Shown: positions 43,583 to 53,937, counted from the stretch's first letter. The stretch: DNA of 64,000 bases from Bacillota bacterium (GCA_023412915.1 JAEZRE010000012.1:1-64000), one strand, 5' to 3'. Notes: generated from the letters alone by a model not told the origin. Program-made: numbers and translations.

Positions 43583-46500
43583 ATGAAGCAAAGTGATCAG
43601 AGCACTGTACCGGAGGGGCAGAGACTTTACAGCCCACAGATCAGGCAGGCGCCTAACGGACTGCCGGTAAAGCAGGGTCTCTACGACCCTCAGAATGAGC
43701 ATGACGCATGTGGTATCGGATTCGTGGTGAATATTGACGGGACCAGATCCCACCAGATCATAAGACAGGCGCTTACTATTCTTGTAAACCTCTCCCACAG
43801 AGGCGGCAGCGGTTCCGAAAACAATACGGGCGACGGCGCGGGAATCCTGATCCAGATCCCTCATAAATTACTTGAAAGCGAGTGCAAAAAAACAGGTATC
43901 ACTCTTCCCGAACAGGGCGGTTACGGCGTAGGAATGGTTTTTCTAAGCAACGACGCCGGGAATCGCAGTGAAATGATAAAAATTATCAATAATATAATTG
44001 AAGAAGAAGGTCAGAAAGTGCTTGGCTGGAGGGATGTGCCGACAAATCCGGTTTCCCTGGGAAAAACAGCTCTTGCATGCATGCCCTTTATTAAGCAGGT
44101 CATAATAGGTAAAAATCCGGCAATCGAGAACAAGCTTGCTTTTGAAAGAAAGCTGTACGTGATACGCAAGCGTATCGAAAAGGTTGCCGTACAGAAAGAG
44201 CTGACCTTCTATGCCGCCAGTTTTTCATCGGGAACGATAGTATACAAGGGCATGCTTACCGCGGAGCAGGTGGATGAATTCTATACCGACCTTAAGAGCC
44301 AACATGTAGAAAGCGCAATGGCGCTCGTTCATTCCCGCTACAGTACCAACACCTTCCCAAGCTGGGAAAGGGCTCATCCAAACCGTTATGTCATCCACAA
44401 CGGCGAAATAAACACACTGCGCGGCAATGTCAATTGGATGGCTGCACGTGAGGCTACCCTGGAATCCGAAGTTTTCGGTGAAGATCTGAAAAAGGTATAT
44501 CCCGTGATCAATCCGGACGGCAGCGACTCGGCCATGTTCGACAACTGTCTTGAATTCCTGACTCTTTCAGGCCGTTCACTTCCCCACTCCATGATGATGA
44601 TGATACCGGAACCCTGGCAGAATCATGAGAGCATGAACGACGAAAAGAAGGCATTTTATGAATTCCACAGCTGCCTTATGGAACCCTGGGACGGACCCGC
44701 AGCGATGGCCTTTACCGACGGCGCACTGGTCGGTGCGGTATTGGACAGGAACGGACTGCGCCCCGCACGTTATTACGTTACGAAGGATGGGCAGGTCATA
44801 CTTTCATCAGAAGTGGGCGTACTCGACATCCCTCCGGAACGCATATTGAACAAGGAAAGGCTGAAACCCGGAAGAATGCTGCTGATCGACACCGTCGAAG
44901 GCCGTATTATAAATGATCATGAATTGAAAAATAAAATATCCCGGGAGCATCCATACCGTAAATGGCTTGAAGAATACGTGCTCAAACTGGAAAACCTTCC
45001 TGTGTTGTCGCCTTATCCCCAAACGAATTACATTACGCTCCTGCAGCGACAGAAAATATTCGGTTATACCTTCGAAGAGCTGAGGAAGATCATCGCTCCG
45101 ATGGCAGCCGACGGACAGGAAGCCATAGGCGCAATGGGCACAGATACCCCGCTGGCAGTGCTGTCCGATAAGCCGCAGCTTCTTTACAACTATTTCAAGC
45201 AGCTTTTTGCACAGGTAACCAATCCCCCGATCGACGCGCTGCGTGAGGAAATTATAACCGCGACGGAGACCTTTATAGGTTCCGAAGGCAATTTGGTGTA
45301 TCCTACGCCTGAGAGCTGTAAACAGATAAAAGTCAAATATCCGATCATAACCAACGAGGAGCTTGCAAAGCTTCGTGATATAACCAAGCCGGGCTTCCGT
45401 TCGTTCAACCTTCCAATGCTCTTCAAAGCCGACAACGGCGAGCAGGGGATGAGGCGTGCTCTTGATGAAATCTTCAGCGACGCCTCGAATGCCATAAAGG
45501 AAGGCGCCAATATACTGATACTCTCAGACAGGGGCGTCAGCAGAAAATATGCTGCCATACCTGCGTTGCTGGCAGTTTCCGGATTGCATCACCACCTGAT
45601 CCGCGAAGGCACGCGCACCAGAGTCAGTATAATAGTAGAGTCCGGCGAGCCCAGAGAAGTACACCATTTTGCGTTGCTGATCGGATTCGGCGCATCGGCG
45701 ATCAATCCATACCTCGCTTACGAAACGATCGACGGTATGGTCAGAGAAGGTATGCTCAAGGAATCGCATCTCAAATACGGCTCGAAGAAATATACAAAGG
45801 CGGCGGTGAAAGGCATCGTAAAAACGCTGTCCAAGATGGGTATTTCGACGGTACAAAGCTACCAGGGCGCTCAGATATTCGAAGCCGTAGGTATAAACAA
45901 GGAAGTCATAGACAGGTATTTTACGAAGACCGCATCCAGAATAGAGGGTATAGGCCTTGACGTGATAGCCGGAGAAGTGCTGATACGCCATAAAAACGCT
46001 TTCGACGAGCGCAATACCGAAGACGTGCTCGAAACGGGAGGCCAATATCAGTGGAGAAGGGACGGAGAATATCACCTTTACAACCCCGAAACCATCCACA
46101 AGCTGCAGCTGGCCTGCAGAACGAACGATTACAGGACCTTCGGAGAATATTCCAGGCTCCTGGACGAACAGACACAAAGGCAGTGCACGATACGCGGACT
46201 GCTTGATTTCAAATACGACCGCGCCCCGGTACCGGTTGAAGAGGTAGAATCCGTAGATTCCATTTGCAGGCGCTTCAAGACCGGCGCCATGTCCTATGGC
46301 TCCATCAGCAAGGAAGCCCATGAGGCATTGGCAATAGCGATGAACCGGCTCGGCGGAAAAAGCAATACGGGCGAAGGCGGTGAAGACCCGGAACGTTTCA
46401 AACCGGACAGCAACGGCGACAGCCGCTGCAGCGCCATTAAGCAGGTGGCCTCGGGCCGTTTCGGAGTAACGAGCAATTACCTGGTGAATGCAAAGGAACT

Positions 46501-48232
46501 CCAGATAAAGATGGCACAGGGCGCAAAACCTGGCGAAGGCGGACAGCTGCCCGGCGCCAAGGTATATCCCTGGATTGCGAAGGTAAGACATTCAACGGCC
46601 GGCGTCGGACTTATTTCACCGCCGCCGCACCATGATATTTATTCGATAGAAGATCTAGCGGAGCTTATATATGACTTGAAAAATGCAAACCGCGAAGCAA
46701 GGATCAGCGTCAAACTGGTTTCCGAAGTTGGCGTGGGAACGGTAGCGGCCGGTGTTGCGAAGGGACGCGCGGACGTCGTGCTCATAAGCGGTTACGATGG
46801 AGGCACGGGAGCCTCGCCCAGGAGCAGCATACGTCACGCAGGGCTTCCCTGGGAGCTCGGCCTCGCAGAGACCCATCAGACGCTGATGCTTAATGATTTG
46901 AGAAGCAGGATCGTAGTAGAAACCGACGGTAAGCTGATGACCGGACGCGACGTAATTGTCGCAGCGCTACTTGGCGCCGAGGAATTCGGTTTCGCAACGG
47001 CTCCGCTGGTAACGCTCGGCTGTGTCATGATGAGAGTCTGCAACCTCGATACCTGCCCGGTAGGCGTCGCAACGCAGAATCCAGAGTTGAGAAAGAAATT
47101 CTGCGGTGATCCGCAGTATGTAGTGAATTTCATGCGCTTTATCGCTCAGGAAATGCGCGAGTGGATGGCTAAGCTCGGCTTCCGTACGATTGACGAAATG
47201 GTCGGACACAGCGAAGTACTTGAACCTAATAATGCAATTCTCCACTGGAAATCGAAGGGCCTGGACCTCTCAACGATACTTTATCAGCCGGATATGCCCG
47301 CGGATTCTCCCAGGCATTGTATAAAGAGCCAGGAGCATCTGATCACGGATACTCTGGATACTCAGGTACTGCTTGAAATATGCAGACCCGCGCTCCAGAA
47401 GGGTGAAAAGGTCACTGCCGAACTGCCTATCAGGAACACCGACCGTGTCGTCGGAACGATCCTTGGCAGTGAAATAACGAAGAAATACGGTGAAAAAGGA
47501 CTTCCCGAAGATACTGTAAACCTGAAGTTCACAGGTTCAGCCGGCCAGAGCTTCGGAGCCTTCATACCCAAAGGCCTGTCGCTCACGCTCGAAGGCGATG
47601 CGAACGATTACCTCGGCAAAGGGCTTTCAGGCGGCAGGATAGTTGTCTATCCTCCTAAAAAGTCGGTCTTTGTCCCTGAGGAGAATATAATTTCGGGCAA
47701 TGTCTGCCTGTACGGCGCAACGAGCGGCGAAGCCTATATCAGCGGTATGGCCGGGGAACGTTTCTGCGTCAGGAACAGCGGAGCGTCGGCTGTCGTGGAA
47801 GCGGTAGGAGACCACGGCTGTGAATACATGACGGGCGGTCGCGTCGTCGTTCTCGGCTCAACGGGAAGGAACTTCGCAGCCGGTATGTCGGGCGGCGTGG
47901 CTTATGTGCTCGATGAAAAAGGCGTATTCAATAAAAAATGCAATAAGGAAATGGTAGAGCTACAGAAGCTCGAAGATAAAGGCGAGATCGATCAAGTCAG
48001 AGGAATGGTGGAAAAGCATCTCGAATACACCGGCAGCAAGCTTGCCGAAAGGGTCCTGCAGAGCTGGGACGAAGTGCTGCCGCTGTTTGTAAAGGTAATG
48101 CCGAAGGATTACGAAAAGATGCTGAAGGCTATAAAGAAAATGCAGGATGCCGGCTTAAGCGGAGATGAAGCTCTTCTAGCCGCATTTGAAGAAAATAAAG
48201 GAAATGTGAGCCTGGCGGAAGACGACGATTGA
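43583..48232 (+). CDS. gltB: Glutamate synthase large subunit
   Basis: A 1549-residue enzyme. A propeptide of about 42 residues precedes the nucleophilic Cys of the class-II glutaminase domain (EHDACGIGFVVNI). The central and FMN-binding domains follow. The 3Fe-4S motif is CVMMRVCNLDTCPVGVAT, preceded by KLVSEVGVGTVAAGVAKG. The C-terminal GXGXG beta-helix domain ends the chain. It transfers the glutamine amide to 2-oxoglutarate together with the small subunit. The ATG at 43583 has AAAGGG eight bases upstream; earlier in-frame ATGs at 43559 and 43565 are less likely. gltD follows 44 bases downstream. Confidence 0.97.
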   Translation: MKQSDQSTVPEGQRLYSPQIRQAPNGLPVKQGLYDPQNEHDACGIGFVVNIDGTRSHQIIRQALTILVNLSHRGGSGSENNTGDGAGILIQIPHKLLESECKKTGITLPEQGGYGVGMVFLSNDAGNRSEMIKIINNIIEEEGQKVLGWRDVPTNPVSLGKTALACMPFIKQVIIGKNPAIENKLAFERKLYVIRKRIEKVAVQKELTFYAASFSSGTIVYKGMLTAEQVDEFYTDLKSQHVESAMALVHSRYSTNTFPSWERAHPNRYVIHNGEINTLRGNVNWMAAREATLESEVFGEDLKKVYPVINPDGSDSAMFDNCLEFLTLSGRSLPHSMMMMIPEPWQNHESMNDEKKAFYEFHSCLMEPWDGPAAMAFTDGALVGAVLDRNGLRPARYYVTKDGQVILSSEVGVLDIPPERILNKERLKPGRMLLIDTVEGRIINDHELKNKISREHPYRKWLEEYVLKLENLPVLSPYPQTNYITLLQRQKIFGYTFEELRKIIAPMAADGQEAIGAMGTDTPLAVLSDKPQLLYNYFKQLFAQVTNPPIDALREEIITATETFIGSEGNLVYPTPESCKQIKVKYPIITNEELAKLRDITKPGFRSFNLPMLFKADNGEQGMRRALDEIFSDASNAIKEGANILILSDRGVSRKYAAIPALLAVSGLHHHLIREGTRTRVSIIVESGEPREVHHFALLIGFGASAINPYLAYETIDGMVREGMLKESHLKYGSKKYTKAAVKGIVKTLSKMGISTVQSYQGAQIFEAVGINKEVIDRYFTKTASRIEGIGLDVIAGEVLIRHKNAFDERNTEDVLETGGQYQWRRDGEYHLYNPETIHKLQLACRTNDYRTFGEYSRLLDEQTQRQCTIRGLLDFKYDRAPVPVEEVESVDSICRRFKTGAMSYGSISKEAHEALAIAMNRLGGKSNTGEGGEDPERFKPDSNGDSRCSAIKQVASGRFGVTSNYLVNAKELQIKMAQGAKPGEGGQLPGAKVYPWIAKVRHSTAGVGLISPPPHHDIYSIEDLAELIYDLKNANREARISVKLVSEVGVGTVAAGVAKGRADVVLISGYDGGTGASPRSSIRHAGLPWELGLAETHQTLMLNDLRSRIVVETDGKLMTGRDVIVAALLGAEEFGFATAPLVTLGCVMMRVCNLDTCPVGVATQNPELRKKFCGDPQYVVNFMRFIAQEMREWMAKLGFRTIDEMVGHSEVLEPNNAILHWKSKGLDLSTILYQPDMPADSPRHCIKSQEHLITDTLDTQVLLEICRPALQKGEKVTAELPIRNTDRVVGTILGSEITKKYGEKGLPEDTVNLKFTGSAGQSFGAFIPKGLSLTLEGDANDYLGKGLSGGRIVVYPPKKSVFVPEENIISGNVCLYGATSGEAYISGMAGERFCVRNSGASAVVEAVGDHGCEYMTGGRVVVLGSTGRNFAAGMSGGVAYVLDEKGVFNKKCNKEMVELQKLEDKGEIDQVRGMVEKHLEYTGSKLAERVLQSWDEVLPLFVKVMPKDYEKMLKAIKKMQDAGLSGDEALLAAFEENKGNVSLAEDDD

Positions 48233-48276
48233 TGTTGTTTCTTCTGAAATGAGGCGAGCTGTAAGGAGGCAGTGTT

Positions 48277-49761
48277 ATGGGTAAATCTACTGGATTTATG
48301 GAATATAAGAGAATTGTTCCGGCTGATCGCGAACCATTGGAAAGGATCAAGGATTGGGATGAATTCCATCTCCACCTTCCTGAAAAGGAACAGCGCATGC
48401 AGGGTGCGCGCTGTATGGACTGCGGAACCCCGTTCTGCCATATGGGCCTGATGATCAACGGTCTGGCTTCGGGCTGCCCGCTGAACAATCTGATACCCGA
48501 ATGGAACGATCTGATGTACAAGGGCAACTGGCGCGAAGCCGTTAAAAGGCTGCTCAGAACGAACAACTTTCCGGAGTTTACGGGAAGGGTCTGTCCGGCG
48601 TTATGTGAGGGTTCCTGCACGGTAGGCATCAACGACCCGCAGGTGACGGTCAAAAACAACGAATGCTCCATCATAGAAAAGGCTTTCAAGGAAGGCTGGA
48701 TAAAACCTGAGCTTCCTGAAATACGTACGGGCAAAAGAGTGGCGGTTGTCGGCTCCGGTCCTTCAGGACTGGCCTGTGCGGACCAGTTGAACAAAGCCGG
48801 TCATCTGGTGACAGTCTTTGAACGCAATGACAGGATCGGCGGTTTGCTGATGTATGGCATACCGAATATGAAGCTCGATAAAAAGATAGTACAGCGCAGG
48901 GTAAAGCTGCTTTCTGAAGAGGGAATAGAATTCAGGACCGGCGTTGAAGTCGGAAAAGACATAGCGCCGGAAAAGCTGCTTGAGGAATACGATGCAGTGG
49001 TATTCTGCTGCGGCGCGACAAAACCGAGGGATCTTCCCATCGAGGGAAGAAATCTTACAGGCATCTATTTTGCAGTGGATTTTCTTAAGGCAAACACCAA
49101 AAGCCTGTTGGATTCAAAGCATGTTGACGGAAGTTATATTGATGCGAAGGATAAGGACGTCATTATAATAGGCGGTGGGGATACCGGCACGGACTGTGTT
49201 GGAACCTCGATACGCCACGGCTGCAGGAGCGTTATGCAGCTTGAGATAATGCCGCAGCCCCCCGTGGAAAGGAAGCCCGACAATCCGTGGCCTCAGTGGC
49301 CGAAGATACTCAAGACCGATTACGGCCAGGAAGAAGCGGCAGCATTGTTCGGGAGCGATCCGCGCCATTACTGCATAACGGCCAAGAAATTCGTCGGAGA
49401 TGAAAATGGAAACCTGAAGGAAGTGCATACAGTTGAGGTGGATTGGCAGAAGGACGCTTCGGGACGTTTTGTCCCTGTGGATATCCCGGGTACTGAAAAG
49501 GTTTACCCGGCACAGCTGGTACTGCTTGCAATGGGCTTCCTCGGACCGGAAGAAACTTCTTTCAAAGCTTTGAACGTCGAGCAGGACAACCGCTCGAATG
49601 TAAAAGCCGAATATGGTAAATTCTCTACCAACGTAAAGGGCGTATTTGCCGCCGGAGACATGCGGCGCGGACAAAGTCTGGTCGTATGGGCAATAAACGA
49701 AGGCCGGGGCGCTGCGCGCGAGTGCGACAAATATCTGATGGGCAGCTCTATGCTGCCATAA
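48277..49761 (+). CDS. gltD: Glutamate synthase small subunit
   Basis: A 494-residue FAD/NAD(P) protein. The N-terminal Cys-rich region holds the 4Fe-4S ligands (CMDCGTPFCHMG, CPLNN, CPALCEGSCTVG). The FAD fold is VAVVGSGPSGLACADQLN and the NADPH fold is DVIIIGGGDTGTDCVG. The C-terminal motif is GVFAAGDMRRGQSLVVWAI. It passes electrons from NAD(P)H to GltB. AAGGAGG precedes the ATG. It forms one transcription unit with gltB, closed by the terminator at 49808. Confidence 0.96.
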   Translation: MGKSTGFMEYKRIVPADREPLERIKDWDEFHLHLPEKEQRMQGARCMDCGTPFCHMGLMINGLASGCPLNNLIPEWNDLMYKGNWREAVKRLLRTNNFPEFTGRVCPALCEGSCTVGINDPQVTVKNNECSIIEKAFKEGWIKPELPEIRTGKRVAVVGSGPSGLACADQLNKAGHLVTVFERNDRIGGLLMYGIPNMKLDKKIVQRRVKLLSEEGIEFRTGVEVGKDIAPEKLLEEYDAVVFCCGATKPRDLPIEGRNLTGIYFAVDFLKANTKSLLDSKHVDGSYIDAKDKDVIIIGGGDTGTDCVGTSIRHGCRSVMQLEIMPQPPVERKPDNPWPQWPKILKTDYGQEEAAALFGSDPRHYCITAKKFVGDENGNLKEVHTVEVDWQKDASGRFVPVDIPGTEKVYPAQLVLLAMGFLGPEETSFKALNVEQDNRSNVKAEYGKFSTNVKGVFAAGDMRRGQSLVVWAINEGRGAARECDKYLMGSSMLP

Positions 49762-49807
49762 TTCTCTTCAAATTGCCATAACACCTGCCATAATATATAT
49801 TTATGAA

Positions 49808-49846
49808 AGAGCATCAGCGAAACAATATCGCTGATGCTCTTTTTCT
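49808..49846 (+). terminator. Terminator of gltBD
   Basis: AGAGCATCAGCGA and TCGCTGATGCTCT are a perfect 13-bp stem with loop AACAATA, followed by TTTTTCT, about 45 bases after the gltD stop. Confidence 0.95.
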
Positions 49847-49894
49847 GTAATGTCGCTGGGCCGGTTATGACGGCTCGTCGATATGACCGCCAAG

Positions 49895-50956
49895 TTAATA
49901 TAGTGTAATGCTGCCGCTGTCCGTATAGACATCCATAGAAACGCCGCCTCCGGCGACATCTCCGTAAACCTCGCCCGTGGGCGATTTCTTCAGTGTTCCG
50001 GGAGATGGATTGATTTTATTATGTACCTTGCCGCCGGTCGATCTGGCAATCAGTGAATATCCTTTGTTCTCAGGCATTTTAAGCCTTATATCGGCATCCG
50101 CGGATTTTACTGAAAGCTTTCCGGCACTGTCAAGGCCGGTCAACTCCGCATCTATGCTGCCTGTGGACGCGTAAAGATCCGATCCGCTGCCTATCCCGGT
50201 ATTTTTGATTACCAGCCGCCCTGCAGACAAATCGCATTTAAGAGCGCCCTCGGAGTCCTCAATAATGGCGTCGCCCGATACCGACGTAAGATCTACCGGG
50301 CCTTTAACCGCTTTAAGGTTGATATTCCCATGCTTGCACTCATAGCTGCCACTCCCTGAGTAGTCCTCCATTTGAATATTTCCTTTGTCTACCGATACTT
50401 TTATACTGTCCGAACTGCTTTCCGCAACAGCGATCTGCCCGTTCACCATGGAAAACTCGGCCGACCTCAGCCCATCCAAACCGGAAATATCGACAGTTCC
50501 GTTTTTCAATGAAACATTCAGCATGTTTATAGCCTCAGGTATGATAAATTCAATGTCGTCTGCCATACCGTAAAGCGGTTTTATTTCTTTACTCTGCTTC
50601 TGGTCCACGTTGACGCTATACGCAACGCTGTCAACCTTGCTTTTGCTCATATCCAGCAGTTCGCCGAGGCGCTCCTTCGAAGCCGGTCCCTTGATACGCA
50701 GGGTCTCCCTGATAAGTAGCTTTTCACCGTTTCCGCGCGTGATCCGGATATTTCCGTTATCTATACTTACGCGCAGCCGGACCTGTGAATCCAATTTGAC
50801 TTCTCTATCCTCGCTTTTCTCGACGGTTAGCCCTATTACAGGCCTTCCAGCCGTGACAACACTCCAGTGTCCGCCCGTGGACGAACAGCCGGCAAGCCAT
50901 ACTATTGTAAATACCAGCAACGTAATCGATGAAAAGCTCTTTGCCAGCCTGATCAA
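49895..50956 (-). CDS. Lipoprotein with DUF4097-type adhesin-like beta-helix
   Basis: A protein of about 353 residues. A lipoprotein signal (LVFTIVWLAGCSS) comes first. The repeats from about 95 to 350 are of the DUF4097 kind (LKNGTVDISGLDGLRSA, VSVDKGNIQMEDYSG, LTSVSGDAIIEDSEG), which form a right-handed beta-helix. TTG at 50956 preceded by AAGGGATGG is preferred; the frame opens at another TTG at 50977 that would overlap the upstream stop. DUF4097 proteins often sit beside membrane sensors and XRE genes, as here. The role is unknown. Confidence 0.7.
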   Translation of the reverse strand: MIRLAKSFSSITLLVFTIVWLAGCSSTGGHWSVVTAGRPVIGLTVEKSEDREVKLDSQVRLRVSIDNGNIRITRGNGEKLLIRETLRIKGPASKERLGELLDMSKSKVDSVAYSVNVDQKQSKEIKPLYGMADDIEFIIPEAINMLNVSLKNGTVDISGLDGLRSAEFSMVNGQIAVAESSSDSIKVSVDKGNIQMEDYSGSGSYECKHGNINLKAVKGPVDLTSVSGDAIIEDSEGALKCDLSAGRLVIKNTGIGSGSDLYASTGSIDAELTGLDSAGKLSVKSADADIRLKMPENKGYSLIARSTGGKVHNKINPSPGTLKKSPTGEVYGDVAGGGVSMDVYTDSGSITLY

Positions 50957-50960
50957 TACC

Positions 50961-52628
50961 CTACCATCCCTTCTCAAGGTCTTTTTGCGCCAAATAATTC
51001 GTCAGATTGAAGGACTGCCAGTTTCTATTCATCCGCAAAAGCACGTCCTTTCTCTTGTTTAGCATTTCGACGGCTTTTGCCGATACGTTTGGATCCTTAT
51101 CCTTCGCCAGTTTCTTCAGATCATCGACTACTCCGCTCGACAGGGAACGGAAGTATTCGATATCTATCTCATTAGTAGTATAGTATCTCTCGACGTTGTT
51201 CTTTGCAATCATTTCATCAACATTTATATAGTTGACTACCGTGAAAGCGATCACTGCAGCTATTATATAAGGCTTCAGGAGCGGCAGCCTGTCAATCCAT
51301 ACCCTAGCTAGCGTAATAACGAAGAGCACAAGCAGGAAGGCCATGAAAGCATGGGTCATTATGCGTAGAAAAGTAAAGCCATATGCCTGCTCATACAAGG
51401 ACATCCTGTAATGCGCCGATATGAGCATTACAATGGTACAGCCGATCATTACGCTGTTCAATGCCCTGAAAGCCAGATTCAAACCTGCCGCGCCTTTTTT
51501 GGTGTATGTCAGCGTAAATGCCAGGAGAGCGATATTGAGCAGGGAGACAAGAATCAGTTCAAAAAAGCCGCTCCTTGCATATTCGGCAAAGGTGAACCCG
51601 TCCGGGAGTCCGAACCTGCCGAACAAGTAAGCAAACTGGATGACGACGAATATAACGTACAAAATATCCACTGTCACCGTTACGGTAATTATAATCACAG
51701 GATCCCATGCCTTTTTCTGTTCGGGAGATTTTAAAACGATACCGTTTATTGTATTGTCGACCGGTCGTTCTTTATGGCCGAGACTCCAGAGATAGCTGAA
51801 GGAGAGGAAGAAAATAACGAGCGCGACTATCGTCCTTCCTACTATCTCACCAGCGTTAACATTTATAAACAGGTTCGGCAGCTTATCCACAAGCTTCCCG
51901 AACACCATGTCCGCCGAGGAGAGGAGCGGGAGCAGAATCAAAACAAGCGGCACCGATATGGCCAGACCGATCAGTACCCTGGTTGCCGCGGATTTTTTAC
52001 CATTATCGGCGGGGCTTTTTTTAATCAGCGAGGCAATGAGCCTGAACGGCTTGAATACATGCAGCAGGCACCTGGCGATCATACCGAATATAATATCTAC
52101 GATTATACCCGGACTGTGCCATTTATAGGTGTTTAAGCCCGTTATGAGCAGTGTCTGCAAAAGTATCAGAACAGGCAATGCAAGAATGTCCAGCACCATA
52201 AGCGCCTCATTCCCGAAGAGCGCATAGGTGAGCGAAATCAGGAAAACCGGGATACTGAGGAACCATCCGAATTTTGCCTCTTTTGTGAGCACAGGACGCG
52301 TATAGGCAAATAATAAGGCATAAAAGGCAATAACAAAGATCGGTATCGATATACCGGGATATTTGCCGTAAAACAGCCAGACAAAAAGTATCCCGAACAG
52401 TAAAGCGCCGGCTGCCATAAGTTTGTCGGGTCTTTGGAAAATCAGTTTATCGGGCTTGCCATCATTGGCTCGTCTGTCATCCTTTTTCTCACCGTTACTT
52501 GTGTCCTTCATTTCTTTTGGTTCATTTGGTTTATTTGGCTCATTCATTTCCTTGGTTTCATCCGTTTCGTTCATATTTTTCATTTCATCCGGTTCATTCA
52601 TAGTCTTTGTTTCACTTGTTTCGTCCAT
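50961..52628 (-). CDS. DUF4173-family membrane protein with repetitive N-terminus
   Basis: A 555-residue membrane protein with about ten hydrophobic segments and the C-terminal soluble part seen in DUF4173 (NVERYYTTNEIDIEYFRSLS). The first 52 residues are low complexity, made of repeated Asn/Glu/Met/Thr/Lys units of the NEPDE, NETDE and NEPN type. This tail is not normal for the family and may vary by repeat slippage. GGTGGAG precedes the ATG. It belongs to the leftward DUF2975-XRE-DUF4173-DUF4097 operon. Confidence 0.8.
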   Translation of the reverse strand: MDETSETKTMNEPDEMKNMNETDETKEMNEPNKPNEPKEMKDTSNGEKKDDRRANDGKPDKLIFQRPDKLMAAGALLFGILFVWLFYGKYPGISIPIFVIAFYALLFAYTRPVLTKEAKFGWFLSIPVFLISLTYALFGNEALMVLDILALPVLILLQTLLITGLNTYKWHSPGIIVDIIFGMIARCLLHVFKPFRLIASLIKKSPADNGKKSAATRVLIGLAISVPLVLILLPLLSSADMVFGKLVDKLPNLFINVNAGEIVGRTIVALVIFFLSFSYLWSLGHKERPVDNTINGIVLKSPEQKKAWDPVIIITVTVTVDILYVIFVVIQFAYLFGRFGLPDGFTFAEYARSGFFELILVSLLNIALLAFTLTYTKKGAAGLNLAFRALNSVMIGCTIVMLISAHYRMSLYEQAYGFTFLRIMTHAFMAFLLVLFVITLARVWIDRLPLLKPYIIAAVIAFTVVNYINVDEMIAKNNVERYYTTNEIDIEYFRSLSSGVVDDLKKLAKDKDPNVSAKAVEMLNKRKDVLLRMNRNWQSFNLTNYLAQKDLEKGW

Positions 52629-52643
52629 TTACTCCACCTCATT

Positions 52644-52895
52644 TCAAGCTTTATCAGGATATTCGCCGTCTCCGTCATCGACAGGGTCATTGCCGGGCAC
52701 ATACTCGAGTATATCTCCGGGCTGGCAGCTCAACGCCGCGCACAGGGCTTCAAGCGTTGAAAATCGTATCGCCCTTGCCTTGTTGTTTTTCAGTATTGAA
52801 AGATTCGCCATCGTTATATCAACTTTTCCAGCCAGCTCTGTAAGCCCTATCTTCCGTTTTGCCATCATTACATCCAGATTGATTCTTATTCCCAT
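52644..52895 (-). CDS. XRE-family regulator (YozG-like)
   Basis: An 83-residue protein with a Cro/C1 helix-turn-helix (LDVMMAKRKIGLTELAGKV, then MANLSILKNNKARAIRFSTL, then LCAALSCQPGDILEY). The tail is acidic. Such short regulators usually sit next to DUF2975 membrane proteins, exactly as here (13 bases from the DUF2975 gene). They are thought to control their own operon. Confidence 0.85.
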   Translation of the reverse strand: MGIRINLDVMMAKRKIGLTELAGKVDITMANLSILKNNKARAIRFSTLEALCAALSCQPGDILEYVPGNDPVDDGDGEYPDKA

Positions 52896-52908
52896 ATGCC
52901 CTCCCGCC

Positions 52909-53370
52909 TCATATCGTAAGATCGTTTTCTTCCTTGACTATAACGGCCTGCCTGAAAACCTCCGCTATAATGAGCAGGAAAAAGCCGCCGATGATGAATA
53001 CCATCATTAAAATGATCGTTAAAAAAGAATTGAAGAAAAATATCTTTACAAGGTAGAGAAAGGCTATCACAAAGCAGCAGACCGATATAAGCTTGAAGCT
53101 TTTTACGTTGTCCATACGGAAAGGGTCCATGCGGTTGAGTGTTTTAAATATTTTCCTTAGTTCGTTCACGATAATCAGAGCCAAAATGCCCGTAACATAA
53201 AGAAAAGGCAGCAGAAACGCGTACAATTCACTTGTACTGCCTGCCAGCCAATCCATATACCACTGCAATATGAGCGGAAGCGCCAGAACAATAGCTATGC
53301 CCCCGAAAAATATGAGATCTACAAAGCGTTTGACTATTCCCGATAAGCCGTTTTCACCAAGGATCTTCAT
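52909..53370 (-). CDS. DUF2975 membrane protein
   Basis: A 153-residue protein with four membrane segments (FVDLIFFGGIAIVLALPLIL, AFLLPFLYVTGILALIIVN, LISVCCFVIAFLYLVKIFFF and IILMMVFIIGGFFLLIIAEV). Between the second and third lies ELRKIFKTLNRMDPFRMDN, typical of DUF2975. GGAGGGTGG precedes the ATG at 53370; the TTG start at 53388 is not preferred. It leads the operon with the XRE gene. It probably works as the membrane partner of that regulator, which is an inference from gene order. Confidence 0.85.
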   Translation of the reverse strand: MKILGENGLSGIVKRFVDLIFFGGIAIVLALPLILQWYMDWLAGSTSELYAFLLPFLYVTGILALIIVNELRKIFKTLNRMDPFRMDNVKSFKLISVCCFVIAFLYLVKIFFFNSFLTIILMMVFIIGGFFLLIIAEVFRQAVIVKEENDLTI

Positions 53371-53485
53371 AGAGTTACCACCCTCCAAGTAAAAGATAAC
53401 ATTTACAAGGAGAGTATACTCTACCTTTTATCAATAGTCAATATAATTTTATCGTTAATCAATAAATTTGTATTGATAATTAATA

Positions 53486-53932
53486 CTACACATCCGCTTC
53501 TTCACTTTTTTTGAGTTGTCTTTTCGCTGCAATAATCACAACGATAGCACCAAAAGCTACAATAGCAAGTCCTGTAATAAATCCCTTCACAAACTCGGCG
53601 TTTGAAAATTTGGTAAGTATGCCGTCATTCGCAAATCCGAGCAGTGTGAGGAGCATAAACACCGCGCAGAAGAAGACGCCGGCAAGCTTGTTTATAAGCT
53701 TCTGCTGTTTTGATATACCCACAAAGATTCCTCCGAACAGACCCCGTACCTCGTAATAAAGCCAAGGCAACAGAAAAATAAGATACAGGTCGACACATTC
53801 CTTAAAGCCCTTCTTGAAAAAGACTACTCTGACCATAAAGTCGATCAGGATAAGAAACGATGCCAGGTACAACGCCTCAAAACCGTACTTTTTCTGCAGA
53901 CCTATAATTCTTTCATCAACTATTTTTTTCAT
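53486..53932 (-). CDS. DUF6773-like membrane protein
   Basis: A 148-residue membrane protein with four segments (FEALYLASFLILIDFMV, LYLIFLLPWLYYEV, VFFCAVFMLLTLLGF and ITGLAIVAFGAIVVIIAA). The N-terminus MKKIVDERIIGLQKKYGFEA and the EVRGLFGGIFVG block are as in a family often found with XRE regulators. GGGAGG precedes the ATG at 53932. The XRE gene lies six bases upstream, so both form a two-gene unit like the DUF2975 pair. Confidence 0.75.
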   Translation of the reverse strand: MKKIVDERIIGLQKKYGFEALYLASFLILIDFMVRVVFFKKGFKECVDLYLIFLLPWLYYEVRGLFGGIFVGISKQQKLINKLAGVFFCAVFMLLTLLGFANDGILTKFSNAEFVKGFITGLAIVAFGAIVVIIAAKRQLKKSEEADV

Positions 53933-53937
53933 AAAAA

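Noticed and set aside
45524..46591. A 355-codon open frame on the minus strand inside gltB
   Set aside because: gltB is certain and in frame; the antisense frame has no family match and no start signals.
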